A stretch of 64,000 nt of DNA from Stenotrophomonas sp. ATCM1_4. GTDB taxonomy: Bacteria; Pseudomonadota; Gammaproteobacteria; Xanthomonadales; Xanthomonadaceae. The notes beneath the pieces were generated by a model. That model made no database searches, was not told where the DNA came from, and was given only the letters and a program-made list of their open reading frames with translations. Location: NCBI RefSeq assembly GCF_004348115.1, contig NZ_QPFB01000001.1, positions 969,978-1,033,977 on the forward strand, read 5' to 3'. This document shows, piece by piece, positions 1 to 7,508 of this stretch (the stretch's first letter is position 1; each line of letters begins with the position of its first letter). The position numbers and the translations under genes were made by a program.

Positions 1-23
1 TCCGCTACCCATCGTCCGGTTCT

Positions 24-52
24 GCACAAGCCCCGTTACGCGGGGCTTGTGC
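24..52. terminator. Strong inverted repeat, likely terminator of a gene outside the window
   Basis: A perfect 12-bp stem (GCACAAGCCCCG with its complement) closes a 5-base loop. There is no long T run on either side, so termination strength is uncertain. It could serve an unseen gene upstream of the window or the small minus-strand ORF ending at 77. Confidence 0.55.
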
Positions 53-76
53 TTGAAGGCGAGGCCGACGCCCCGT

Positions 77-241
77 TCATTCTTCCTCGTCGTCGTGCTC
101 GCGGTGCTTCTTGGGTTCGGGCGGTGTACCGGGGTTCGGCTCGCGGCGAGGCGCCGGATGCGGGAGGTTGTCGGAAGGAACGGGCTTGGCGTCGTTCCGC
201 GATGAAATCCCGAGCCGGTGACCGGCTTGCAGGAGGGTCAT
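77..241 (-). CDS. Candidate small protein, 54 aa, acidic tail
   Basis: A 54-codon minus-strand ORF starts at an ATG (239-241). A GGAG-like ribosome-binding site lies about 10 bases upstream. The product begins MTLLQAGHRLGISS, has a Pro/Arg-rich middle and ends in a charged tail, KKHREHDDEEE. No family is recognised. It fills a gap that otherwise holds no gene, and a hairpin (24-52) follows its stop. It is divergent from cho. High GC makes chance ORFs common, so this is a candidate only. Without it, bases 1-373 would hold just the hairpin. Confidence 0.35.
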   Translation of the reverse strand: MTLLQAGHRLGISSRNDAKPVPSDNLPHPAPRREPNPGTPPEPKKHREHDDEEE

Positions 242-373
242 GGCGTTGCTCCGTCGGCACGGCAGGCATTGCCGTGCCAGTACCCTGCGCGCTGGGCAGT
301 TAGTATGCCGTGGCTGTCGCGTTGCCGGTACGCTGACAATGATGACCGCGGTGGATGCCCCGGCCGTTAAGCA

Positions 374-1192
374 ATGGCGACGTACCCTGCGCCGATGAAA
401 CCACCGATGGAATTGCAGGGCCTGCAGGCGCTGCCGCCCGCACCCGGCGTGTACATCTTCCTGGGACAGGACGATGAAGTGCTCTACATCGGCAAGAGCA
501 TCAACCTGCGCCGTCGCGTGGCCGATCACCTGCGGGCACCGGGCTCGCGTCGCATGCTGGAGCGGGCGCGACGCGTCCGCCATGTACGCACGGCCGGCGA
601 CATCGGCGCACAGTTGCTGGAGGCCCGGCTGGTGAAGCAGCAGCTCCCGGTCTTCAACATCCGCCTGCGGCGGCACCGGCGTCTGCTGGGCATCACCCTG
701 CCCGGGGACACGCCCGAGATCCGCAATGTCCATGCGCTCGGCGCTGCTGCCACCGCCTACGGGGTCTTCGCCAGCAGGTTCGCCGCGCAGGCCCTGCTGC
801 GTACGTTGGCCGATGCGCATGGGCTCTGCTGTTCGGTGCTGGGGCTGGAGCCGTCGACGGCGGGGCAGCCCTGTTTCCGGTACCGGCTTGGGCGCTGCGC
901 GGGCGCATGCTGTGGTCAGCTTCCGATGCAAGAACACCGCCGACGGCTGCACGAGGCGCTTCGCGCGCACCACCGGCGCGTGTGGCCCTATGCCGGCGGC
1001 ATCGGGATCGTGGAGCAGTGCGATGGGCTTCGGCAGATACACGTCATCCGCAACTGGGCCTATCTGGGGAGCGTGGACAGCCTCGCGCGGGCCGCGGCGC
1101 TGAGCCGCCCCGAAGTCGGGTTCGACCTGGACGGCTACCAGATACTGGTCGGGCCGATCCTGCGCGCAAGCGTGGAGATCCTGCCGCTCTGA
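374..1192 (+). CDS. cho: Excinuclease Cho (GIY-YIG endonuclease, UvrC N-domain homologue)
   Basis: Cho makes the 3' incision at UvrA/UvrB-bound DNA damage and complements UvrC during nucleotide excision repair. The 272-aa product starts with a GIY-YIG nuclease domain: GVYIF at residues 25-29, LYIGKS at 37-42, a following Arg cluster, and the metal-binding Glu in LLEARL near residue 83. The C-terminal half carries the Cho-type Cys-rich segment RCAGACCG and a conserved HVIRNW stretch that resembles E. coli Cho as I remember it. It lacks the UvrB-binding and C-terminal nuclease/HhH domains of full UvrC, so it is Cho rather than a truncated UvrC. Length is close to the E. coli protein. An in-frame ATG seven codons downstream is an alternative start. 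Confidence 0.9.
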   Translation: MATYPAPMKPPMELQGLQALPPAPGVYIFLGQDDEVLYIGKSINLRRRVADHLRAPGSRRMLERARRVRHVRTAGDIGAQLLEARLVKQQLPVFNIRLRRHRRLLGITLPGDTPEIRNVHALGAAATAYGVFASRFAAQALLRTLADAHGLCCSVLGLEPSTAGQPCFRYRLGRCAGACCGQLPMQEHRRRLHEALRAHHRRVWPYAGGIGIVEQCDGLRQIHVIRNWAYLGSVDSLARAAALSRPEVGFDLDGYQILVGPILRASVEILPL

Positions 1193-1313
1193 CGCGTTGC
1201 CGTTGCACCCCCGTCAAGCCGGATGAGTGTCCGGTGAGGGCCGCGGCCGGTTCCTTTCACGTGCCGCTAAAGGCGCGCTTGCTCTCATGACTTCATGCAC
1301 ATGGGAGACCGCA

Positions 1314-1817
1314 ATGGACACTGAAGTACTGAGCGTTCCGCACCTGGATATCGAGCGCTACCTCGGCCTCTGGTTCGAGATCGCGCGCAAGCCGATGCGC
1401 CACGAGGATGTGGGCGCGCGCGACATCACCGCGGACTACTCGTTGAACGAGGACGGCTCGATCCGCGTGGTCAACTCCTGCATCAACGAAAAGCGCGAGC
1501 TGGAGCAGTCGGTGGGCACGGCACGCGCGGTGGACGAGAGCAATGCGCGGCTGGAGGTGAGCTTCCTGCCCGAGGCATTGCAATGGGTGCCGTTCACCAA
1601 GGGCGACTACTGGGTGCTGAAGATCGACGCGGACTACCAGACCGCGCTGGTCGGTGAGCCGTCACGGAACTACCTGTGGCTGCTGCACCGGCAGGGCCAC
1701 ATGGAGCGCAGCGTCGCCGAGGAATGGCTGAATGTGGCGCGCATGCAGGGTTATGACCTGTCCGACCTGATCTGGCCGGAGCAATCCGGTGCGGTCTATC
1801 CGCCGACGTCGGCCTGA
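1314..1817 (+). CDS. Lipocalin family protein (Blc-like)
   Basis: Bacterial lipocalins bind lipids or other hydrophobic ligands and are often envelope stress proteins. The start at 1314 (MDTEVLSVPH) follows a GGGAGA ribosome-binding site; the ORF is open from 1227 but the added N-terminus looks non-coding. The 167-aa product has the lipocalin signature GLWFEIAR at residues 18-25 and later strands such as GDYWVLKID and NYLWLLHR, typical of the Blc/apolipoprotein D type. Unlike E. coli Blc, no signal peptide or lipobox is visible, so it may be cytoplasmic. It stands just upstream of a small membrane peptide and a BON-domain gene, which together suggest a stress-response cluster. Confidence 0.85.
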   Translation: MDTEVLSVPHLDIERYLGLWFEIARKPMRHEDVGARDITADYSLNEDGSIRVVNSCINEKRELEQSVGTARAVDESNARLEVSFLPEALQWVPFTKGDYWVLKIDADYQTALVGEPSRNYLWLLHRQGHMERSVAEEWLNVARMQGYDLSDLIWPEQSGAVYPPTSA

Positions 1818-1840
1818 GTCCCGCACCGGAGCAGGTAGCC

Positions 1841-1936
1841 ATGAAACGTCGTCGCCTTCTGTCCAAGAGGAACATAGCCATCATCGGCGCGATCGTCATC
1901 ATCCTTGCGCTGATCATCAGCATCCCGCCGTGGTAG
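1841..1936 (+). CDS. Small single-span membrane peptide, 31 aa
   Basis: This 31-codon ORF starts 23 bases after the lipocalin stop, with GGAGCAGGTAGCC just before its ATG. The product has a very basic start (MKRRRLLSKR), then an unbroken hydrophobic run of Ile, Val, Ala and Leu, and ends SIPPW. This is the layout of a one-pass, N-in small membrane protein. The ribosome-binding site and the short distance to the lipocalin gene suggest co-transcription. It resembles in layout the small stress-induced membrane peptides of other bacteria, but I recognise no named family. Confidence 0.6.
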   Translation: MKRRRLLSKRNIAIIGAIVIILALIISIPPW

Positions 1937-2056
1937 TGGCGATGTACATGATTGTCATCGGCGCATGAGCAACCGATGTGCCGCTGATGCGGCTGGTTAA
2001 CCCGCGCAGGCGGATGCTGGACCTGGAGCTGACCTGCTCCGTCAAAGGAGAAATCC

Positions 2057-2413
2057 ATGAAACGAGCACTACTCAGCCGTTGGGCCCTGCTGGCTGCATT
2101 GCCGCTGTGTGCCTCGGCCGCCATCGTCAGCGCCGAGAACCCGCCGACCGAGCGCGAAGAGGCCAAGGCGGACTCGGAACAGCCGGGCAGCGATGCCTGG
2201 ATCACGACTAAGGTGAAGGCGGACCTGTTGACGACCTCGAACGTTCCTGGCCTTGAGATCAAGGTGGAGACCATCAATGGCACGGTGAACCTGAGTGGCA
2301 CGGTAAGCAGCCAACCCGAGAAGGAACGTGCCGTCGCGGTTGCGCGCGGTATCCAGGGTGTGAAGCAGGTGGATGCGACCGGCATCCGGGTCATGGGGGC
2401 ACCGGCCCGCTGA
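2057..2413 (+). CDS. BON domain periplasmic protein (OsmY-like)
   Basis: The BON domain is a small phospholipid- or envelope-binding fold found in osmotic-stress proteins such as OsmY. The 118-aa product has a signal peptide (MKRALLSRWALLAALPLC, likely cut near SAE at 30), an acidic linker, and one BON domain from about residue 50: DAWITTKVKADLL, then GTVNLSGTVSS and a final GVKQVDATGIRV. Only one BON repeat is present, against two in OsmY. The ATG follows AAAGGAGAAATCC, a strong ribosome-binding site. It sits between the lipocalin/small peptide pair and topoisomerase IB, in keeping with a stress cluster. Confidence 0.87.
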   Translation: MKRALLSRWALLAALPLCASAAIVSAENPPTEREEAKADSEQPGSDAWITTKVKADLLTTSNVPGLEIKVETINGTVNLSGTVSSQPEKERAVAVARGIQGVKQVDATGIRVMGAPAR

Positions 2414-2470
2414 GGATGATGGCGGGCAGCGGCGACGGGCCGCTGCCCGCAAGGGGCAGGGAAGGAGCGC

Positions 2471-3490
2471 ATGGCGATGGGCGCAGGCCTTAGATATGTC
2501 AGTGACGACGCGCCGGGAATACGAAGGCTGCGTTGCGGGCGTGGGTTTCGCTACGTACACGCCAACGGCAAACCCGTGGTGCAGGCGGCCACGCTCGAAC
2601 GCATACGTTCACTGGCCATACCGCCGGCCTACCGCGACGTGTGGATCTGCGCGGCTCCTGATGGCCATCTGCAGGCGACCGGTCGTGATGCCCGCGGACG
2701 CAAACAGTACCGTTACCACCCCGACTGGACCCGGCGGCGCAGCGCCGACAAGTTCGCGCACCTGGTGGAGTTCGGCACGGCGTTGCCACACTTGCGCCGC
2801 CAGGTGCGTGCCGACCTGCGGCTGCCCGGCTTGCCGCGCGAGAAAGTGCTGGCGCTGGTGATCGCGGTGATGGGGCGCACGTTGGCCCGGGTGGGCAATG
2901 ACGCCTACGCCCGCGGCAATGGCTCGTATGGGTTGACGACGCTACGCAACCGACATCTGGGCCGATGCGCCGGAGGTGGTCTGTTGCTGGAGTTCACCGG
3001 GAAGTCCGGGCGCAGGCAGCGCCATGCAATCGATGACCCACAACTGGTGCGCCTGCTCCGCCGCTGCCAGGAACTTCCCGGTCAATCGTTGTTCCAGTAC
3101 GTGGACGCGCAGGGAACGGCCGTGCCGATCGATTCGGGGGACATCAATCACTACCTGCGGCAGGCCATGGGAGGCGCGTTCAGCGCGAAAGACTTCCGAA
3201 CCTGGGGCGGTACCGCCGCCGCCGCGTTCGAACTGGCGCGATACGCCGCCGACCCCGCTGCAGCGGCCACGGTGGAACGGCAGGTGATGGATGCGGTGGC
3301 GGCCGTGCTGGGCAATACCACGGCGGTCTGTCGCAGGGCCTATGTGGACCCCTGCGTGTTCGATGCCTGGCATGCGGGGGCATTGGAACCCCTGCGTACA
3401 TTGCGGGGAGCGCGTGCCCGCGAAAGCGCGGTGCTGCGCATCCTGCGCGCGCATCACCGGAACGGGAAGGGCGCGGGGCGAACGCGCTGA
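2471..3490 (+). CDS. DNA topoisomerase IB (poxvirus type)
   Basis: Type IB topoisomerases relax supercoils through a transient 3'-phosphotyrosyl bond. The 339-aa product has an N-terminal strand-rich domain and a catalytic domain with the expected residues: Arg near 140 in LARVGNDAYA, Lys 178 in FTGKSGR, the KDFRTWGGT motif at 240-248, and the nucleophile Tyr 291 in VCRRAYVDP. Length is normal for the bacterial family. The ATG follows GGAAGGAGCGC. Such genes in soil and plant-associated proteobacteria often lie near stress genes, as here. No sign of truncation. Confidence 0.92.
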   Translation: MAMGAGLRYVSDDAPGIRRLRCGRGFRYVHANGKPVVQAATLERIRSLAIPPAYRDVWICAAPDGHLQATGRDARGRKQYRYHPDWTRRRSADKFAHLVEFGTALPHLRRQVRADLRLPGLPREKVLALVIAVMGRTLARVGNDAYARGNGSYGLTTLRNRHLGRCAGGGLLLEFTGKSGRRQRHAIDDPQLVRLLRRCQELPGQSLFQYVDAQGTAVPIDSGDINHYLRQAMGGAFSAKDFRTWGGTAAAAFELARYAADPAAAATVERQVMDAVAAVLGNTTAVCRRAYVDPCVFDAWHAGALEPLRTLRGARARESAVLRILRAHHRNGKGAGRTR

Positions 3491-3617
3491 TCGCAGGCGC
3501 GAGCAGGGGGCTAGCTGCTCCAGGCATCGCCTACACGGTACGTTTACCTGTTTTCACCTTGCCGGCCGGTGCGCACGTGGAGAATTCCTTCCCGCTTGAT
3601 CACGCGAGGAACAGCAG

Positions 3618-3839
3618 ATGGCTATCTGCGATGTTTGTGGCAACAACTATGCACACTGCTTCACCGTGACCCAGGGTGAAGCAACCGGCACCTTCGATTC
3701 GTTCGAATGTGCCATCCATGCGATGGCACCGCGGTGCGCGCATTGCGGATGCGCGGTCATCGGGCACGGCGTGGAGGCAGCGGGCTCCGTCTTCTGCTGC
3801 GAGCACTGCGCACGTCCTGCTCAGCCCGCCTCGGCGTGA
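3618..3839 (+). CDS. Small Cys-rich metal-binding protein (metallothionein-like)
   Basis: The 73-aa product has ten Cys, grouped as CDVC at 4-7, C14, C31, CAHCGC at 40-45 and FCCEHC at 59-64, plus several His. The C-terminal half (CAHCGCAVIGHGVE...FCCEHCA) resembles the zinc finger-like part of bacterial metallothioneins, in which a Gly/Glu spacer separates a CxxCxC and a CxxC pair. The N-terminal CxxC is extra. A zinc- or other metal-binding role is inferred; there is no proof that it is a storage protein rather than a small zinc ribbon. The ATG follows GAGGAACAGC, and a stress-type SDR starts 40 bases downstream in the same direction. Confidence 0.75.
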   Translation: MAICDVCGNNYAHCFTVTQGEATGTFDSFECAIHAMAPRCAHCGCAVIGHGVEAAGSVFCCEHCARPAQPASA

Positions 3840-3879
3840 ACGTCCCCCCGATTCTGCGCCATACCCGGAGCATTCACAT

Positions 3880-4899
3880 ATGAGCCCCGCAAAGAAGACC
3901 GGGCACAGTGCGGCGAAGAAGGCCGTCGGCAAGAACGCCGCCGCGACCACGGCCGCCCGCCAGCGCCAGTTGCAGGCGCGGACCGACAAGGCCGATGCAC
4001 GTGCGGACAAGAAGCCGAAGCCACGCGCGGGTGTCCAGGCCGGGGTGCGCCACCAACCCGTGCGCATGCCAGCCCAGCATCTGCCCAAGCCCGGCGTGGA
4101 GGCGGAGCTGGAGTTGGCCCCGCGCTACCTGGCCTCGGCGTATCACGGCAGCGGCAAACTGCGCGGCATGCGCGCGATCATCACCGGGGGCGACTCCGGC
4201 ATTGGTCGTGCGGTGGCGGTGTTGTTCGCGCGCGAAGGCGCCGACGTGGCATTGCTGTACCTGGACGAGCACCAGGACGCCGAAACGACCCGCGCACAGG
4301 TGGAGCGGGAGGGCGCGAGCTGCCTGGTTATCAGCGGCGACGTGCGTGACCCCGGCTTCTGCAGCGCTGCGGTCCGCCAGGTGGTCGCGGCGTATGGCGG
4401 GGTCGAGATCCTCGTCAACAACGCTGCCTTCCAGTTGCACTGTCACCGGCTGGAAGATCTTGGCGATGCCCAACTGCAGGAAACACTGCAGACCAATATC
4501 GCCGGTTACATCCACATGGCCAGGGCGGTGCTGCCGCACATGAAGGAGGGCGCCTGCATCCTCAACACCGGCTCGGAAACCGGCATCTTCGGCAGCCCAT
4601 CGCTGATTGACTATTCCGCCACCAAGGGGGCTATCCATGCCTTCACCCGATCATTGGCGGCACAGTTGCTGGAACGCGGCATCCGCGTCAACTGCGTGGC
4701 GCCAGGGCCGGTGTGGACACCGCTCAATCCCGCGGACAAGGCGGCGGACGATGTGGCTGCGTTCGGCAAGGACAGCGACATGGGCCGGCCCGCGCAGCCG
4801 GAGGAGCTGTCGCCGGCCTATGTGTTCCTGGCGTCCCCGGTGACCGCGAGCTATATCAATGGCGTGATCCTGCCGGTGATGGGTGGCCCGCGCGGCTGA
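3880..4899 (+). CDS. SDR family oxidoreductase with Lys/Ala-rich N-terminal extension
   Basis: This is a classical short-chain dehydrogenase of the general-stress type (YghA or GsiB-neighbour-like). The catalytic domain starts near residue 97: cofactor motif TGGDSGIG at 102-109, NNAA at 180-183, and Ser 232, Tyr 245 and Lys 249 of the active site (YSATK). Before it lies an extension of about 80 residues, very rich in Lys, Ala and Arg, which looks disordered and could bind nucleic acid or polyanions. The start at 3880 follows ACCCGGAG; the ORF is open further upstream but overlaps the Cys-rich gene. Substrate unknown. A hairpin terminator follows at 4929. Confidence 0.88.
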   Translation: MSPAKKTGHSAAKKAVGKNAAATTAARQRQLQARTDKADARADKKPKPRAGVQAGVRHQPVRMPAQHLPKPGVEAELELAPRYLASAYHGSGKLRGMRAIITGGDSGIGRAVAVLFAREGADVALLYLDEHQDAETTRAQVEREGASCLVISGDVRDPGFCSAAVRQVVAAYGGVEILVNNAAFQLHCHRLEDLGDAQLQETLQTNIAGYIHMARAVLPHMKEGACILNTGSETGIFGSPSLIDYSATKGAIHAFTRSLAAQLLERGIRVNCVAPGPVWTPLNPADKAADDVAAFGKDSDMGRPAQPEELSPAYVFLASPVTASYINGVILPVMGGPRG

Positions 4900-4928
4900 G
4901 CGTGGTGCGGTGATTGCTTGAAGAAAAA

Positions 4929-4954
4929 GGAAAGCCCCCGGGAGGGGGCTTTCC
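4929..4954. terminator. Bidirectional terminator between convergent genes
   Basis: The stem GGAAAGCCCCC pairs with GGGGGCTTTCC around a small loop. It lies between the SDR stop (4899) and the convergent small gene ending at 4957. Confidence 0.8.
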
Positions 4955-4956
4955 GC

Positions 4957-5208
4957 TCATCCAACGATCAGGTCCCAGTGCATCTCCGAGCCCTGGAACT
5001 TGTAGCGGTAGCCGTCGTAATCCACCTGGCGCGCGATGTTGCCGTGGTCGTCGACCAAGGTCCGCATCTGGATCTCCGAAGAGCGTCGATGCGCGATGCG
5101 AATGCCGTCGCTTGAACCCGGGCGAACCTGGGTGGGCTCGCTGGCGAGCAGTGTGACTGGCCGGCGCTCCCGGCCTGGGCCTTCAAGGTACATGGATACC
5201 GATCCCAT
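4957..5208 (-). CDS. Conserved-looking small hypothetical protein, 83 aa
   Basis: The product is an 83-aa soluble protein with a mixed-charge composition: MGSVSMYLEGPGRERRP at the start and VDYDGYRYKFQGSEMHWDLIVG at the end. The C-terminal pattern of alternating aromatic and charged residues suggests a small beta-rich fold. No signal peptide, membrane span or known motif. A GGAG lies about 11 bases before the ATG at 5208; an internal ATG five codons in is an alternative start. It ends inside a terminator shared with the convergent SDR. Function unknown. Confidence 0.6.
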   Translation of the reverse strand: MGSVSMYLEGPGRERRPVTLLASEPTQVRPGSSDGIRIAHRRSSEIQMRTLVDDHGNIARQVDYDGYRYKFQGSEMHWDLIVG

Positions 5209-5386
5209 GAGGCTGACTCCGTCAGTGTGTGGTTCGGACCCCCCGCTGGTTCATATCTAGAGGGCAACTGCCGGCTGAACAAGTCAGGGCTTCACACTTT
5301 GTGCCATCGGCATGGTCCTTCGGGGGCAATGATTCATGTTTGTCCGATCCTTGTGCATGAACATGCGGGGTTGGAGCCGTACACCG

Positions 5387-5635
5387 TCAATGCAGGGCAT
5401 CATCACGCGGCTTGCCGGCGGTGATGCTGCTGATCTCATCGAGCAGCGCACGCAACTGGTCATGGAAGTACGCGCGGTCAGGCGCGGGGACGCGTGGCCG
5501 GATTCTATCGACTTCGCGCGCGACAAACACCGCGATGTCGCCGGAGCGGGCGTTGGCCAGCCTGTCGCGCGTACGCAGTGCGATGCCCTGCAGCCAATGG
5601 TCGATATCGTCACGGGTCAGCATTGTTTCCATCAT
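5387..5635 (-). CDS. Small hypothetical protein, 82 aa
   Basis: An 82-aa product, MMETMLTRDDIDHWL..., predicted mostly helical and rich in Asp, Arg and Ala. It has no signal peptide, Cys or known motif. CCAGGAC just upstream of the ATG at 5635 could act as a ribosome-binding site; the second or third Met is also possible. It lies about 180 bases upstream of the other small minus-strand gene and is read in the same direction. Codon use looks native. Function unknown. Confidence 0.55.
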   Translation of the reverse strand: MMETMLTRDDIDHWLQGIALRTRDRLANARSGDIAVFVAREVDRIRPRVPAPDRAYFHDQLRALLDEISSITAGKPRDDALH

Positions 5636-6017
5636 GCAGTCCTGGCATGTCGCCGTCGCAGCAGATGAAAGCAGGGTACGCCGGTTTCCATGGCGCGCTC
5701 AGTCAGTGTGGTCAGCAGGACACGCCGGACATCTGGACATGCACGTAACATCTGCGGGCATTGCCTCTCCCCCTGATGAGACTCGGGCAGAAGGGTAGAA
5801 CGATGTGTCATCTACCGCGGCGCAGATATCCGCGCGATGTAACGATGTCTTAATCGTCGCGACGATAGGCTTGCTTCACCAGCTATGCGACCTTCTGTCT
5901 TCACGCCTGCAGGGTGAAGTCAGAAGGCGCTAGTTGGACCAGAGCTTGAACGCCTTGCCACGCAGGCGTGGCGTACCCGGTGTGCATGCGTCGCCGGCTT
6001 CGCGGTGGCGGCCGCCA
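5636..6017. other. Gene-free stretch with one hairpin
   Basis: I see no convincing ORF in these 382 bases. The part near 5636-5850 should carry the promoter of the 82-aa gene. A 14-base imperfect stem at 5891-5927 is the only clear structure. Confidence 0.5.
5891..5927. terminator. Hairpin, probable terminator of the AdiC-like permease gene
   Basis: CCTTCTGTCTTCAC pairs with GTGAAGTCAGAAGG with one mismatch around a 9-base loop. It lies 90 bases past the permease stop at 6018. No clear T run, so Rho-independent action is not certain. Confidence 0.45.
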
Positions 6018-7289
6018 CTATCGTTGGCGGCGTAGCACGAAGTAGATCGGCAGGCCGGCGATGATCAGGCCGACGCCCCAGAGCAGGGCCTCGGTACCGA
6101 TGCCGATGACCGCATACAGACTGAAGGCCAATGCGCCCGCGGCGACGACGCGCGACACCAGGCCGGTGCCACGCCATAGCCAGGCTGCCGCGCCAACCAG
6201 ATAGGGCAGCAACGTTGCAGCGGTGGAGAGCAGCACCGAGAACTTGAACAGGTCCACCAGCGAACGGTTGTAGTTGCAGATGACCAGCACGGTGGCCAGC
6301 AGGCAGCTGACGATCACCCCGAATGCCGGCGCGCCACGCCGGGTTTCATGGGCAAAGGCACGCGGCAGCACGCCATCGCGCGCGGCGGCCATCGGCAGCT
6401 GTGCCGACAGCAACGTCCAGCCATTGAGCGCGCCCACGCAGGACACCGCCATCACCACGGCCAGCAGCATGCCGGCGGTCGGCCCCCACAACGCGGCGGC
6501 GGCATCGGCCATGGGCGCGCCGGAGTTGGCGAGCACGTCGGCCGGCAGCAGGCCGAGCACGGTGGTGCAGGCCAGCACGGTGGCGATGCCGGCAATGGCG
6601 GTGCCGGCCACGGTGGCGCGGGCGACGGTACGCGGCGCGTCATCGACCGATTCGGCCGGCACGGTCGCCGCTTCCAGCCCGATCATGGCCCACAACGTGA
6701 GGGCCACGGTGCTGGCGGCCACGCTGCCCAGCGACTCGGCCGTCGGGTTGAACGGAACGTAGTGGCTGGTATCGACGAACCACAGCGCGACCAGGCCGAA
6801 CAGCAACAGCGGGACCACCTTCAGCACCGTGGTCAGCAGCTGCAGGCGACCGGCTTCGCGTACACCGAGCAGGTTCACGCCCGCGCACAGCCACAGCGCG
6901 ACCAGACCGCAGCTGGCGGCGCGTACCGGGGTCGCGGTGAGTTGCGGGAAGATCGCCCCGATGCTGCCGGCGAAGGCCACCGCGATGGCGGCAATGGCGC
7001 ACCACATCGAGATCCAATAGCTCCACGCCACCACGAAGCCTGGCAGTTCGCCGAAGGCGTTGCGCGCAAACACATACGGGCCACCGGTCTGCGGCCAGCG
7101 CCGGGCCAACCGGGCGAAGGTGACGGCCAGCAGCAGGGCGCCGCACAGGGTGATGCCCCAACCGACCAGGGTGGCGGCGCCGTACGGGGCGAGGGTGGCC
7201 GGCAACAGGAAGGTTCCCGAGCCGATCATGCTGCCCACGACCAGGGCAGTGGCGGACCAGAAGCCCAGCGGGCGGCGCGAATTCGTCAT
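6018..7289 (-). CDS. APC-superfamily amino acid permease, AdiC-like
   Basis: This is a 423-aa, 12-span inner-membrane transporter of the amino acid-polyamine-organocation superfamily. It resembles the arginine/agmatine antiporter AdiC in the first helix (GSMIGSGTFLLPA), in the TLWAMIGLEAATV segment (AdiC Trp-202 region) and in GALNGWTLLSAQ (AdiC Trp-293 region). That suggests a basic amino acid or polyamine substrate, but no arginine decarboxylase gene lies nearby, so exchange in acid resistance is not supported. The start at 7289 (MTNSRRPLGFW) removes an unlikely 21-residue leader. It is divergent from the DUF885 lipoprotein gene, with 219 bases between them. Confidence 0.85.
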   Translation of the reverse strand: MTNSRRPLGFWSATALVVGSMIGSGTFLLPATLAPYGAATLVGWGITLCGALLLAVTFARLARRWPQTGGPYVFARNAFGELPGFVVAWSYWISMWCAIAAIAVAFAGSIGAIFPQLTATPVRAASCGLVALWLCAGVNLLGVREAGRLQLLTTVLKVVPLLLFGLVALWFVDTSHYVPFNPTAESLGSVAASTVALTLWAMIGLEAATVPAESVDDAPRTVARATVAGTAIAGIATVLACTTVLGLLPADVLANSGAPMADAAAALWGPTAGMLLAVVMAVSCVGALNGWTLLSAQLPMAAARDGVLPRAFAHETRRGAPAFGVIVSCLLATVLVICNYNRSLVDLFKFSVLLSTAATLLPYLVGAAAWLWRGTGLVSRVVAAGALAFSLYAVIGIGTEALLWGVGLIIAGLPIYFVLRRQR

Positions 7290-7508
7290 GACTACAGCAA
7301 CGGCAAGGGCCCTGGCCACGTGCCGGAAGGCGGTGGGCGGGGCAGGAAGCAAGGGGTGTGGCCGGCCCGGACGGGCGGCGTGGCGGTGAATTATGACGGT
7401 TTGCCGACCGGAGCGCGAATTCCGGCCGCCACCAGTGACCTTTGGCCCTTTCCGGGTGCTTCGGCAGCACCGACGCTGCCGGTCTTGTACTTACCCTGGA
7501 AACCTTCC

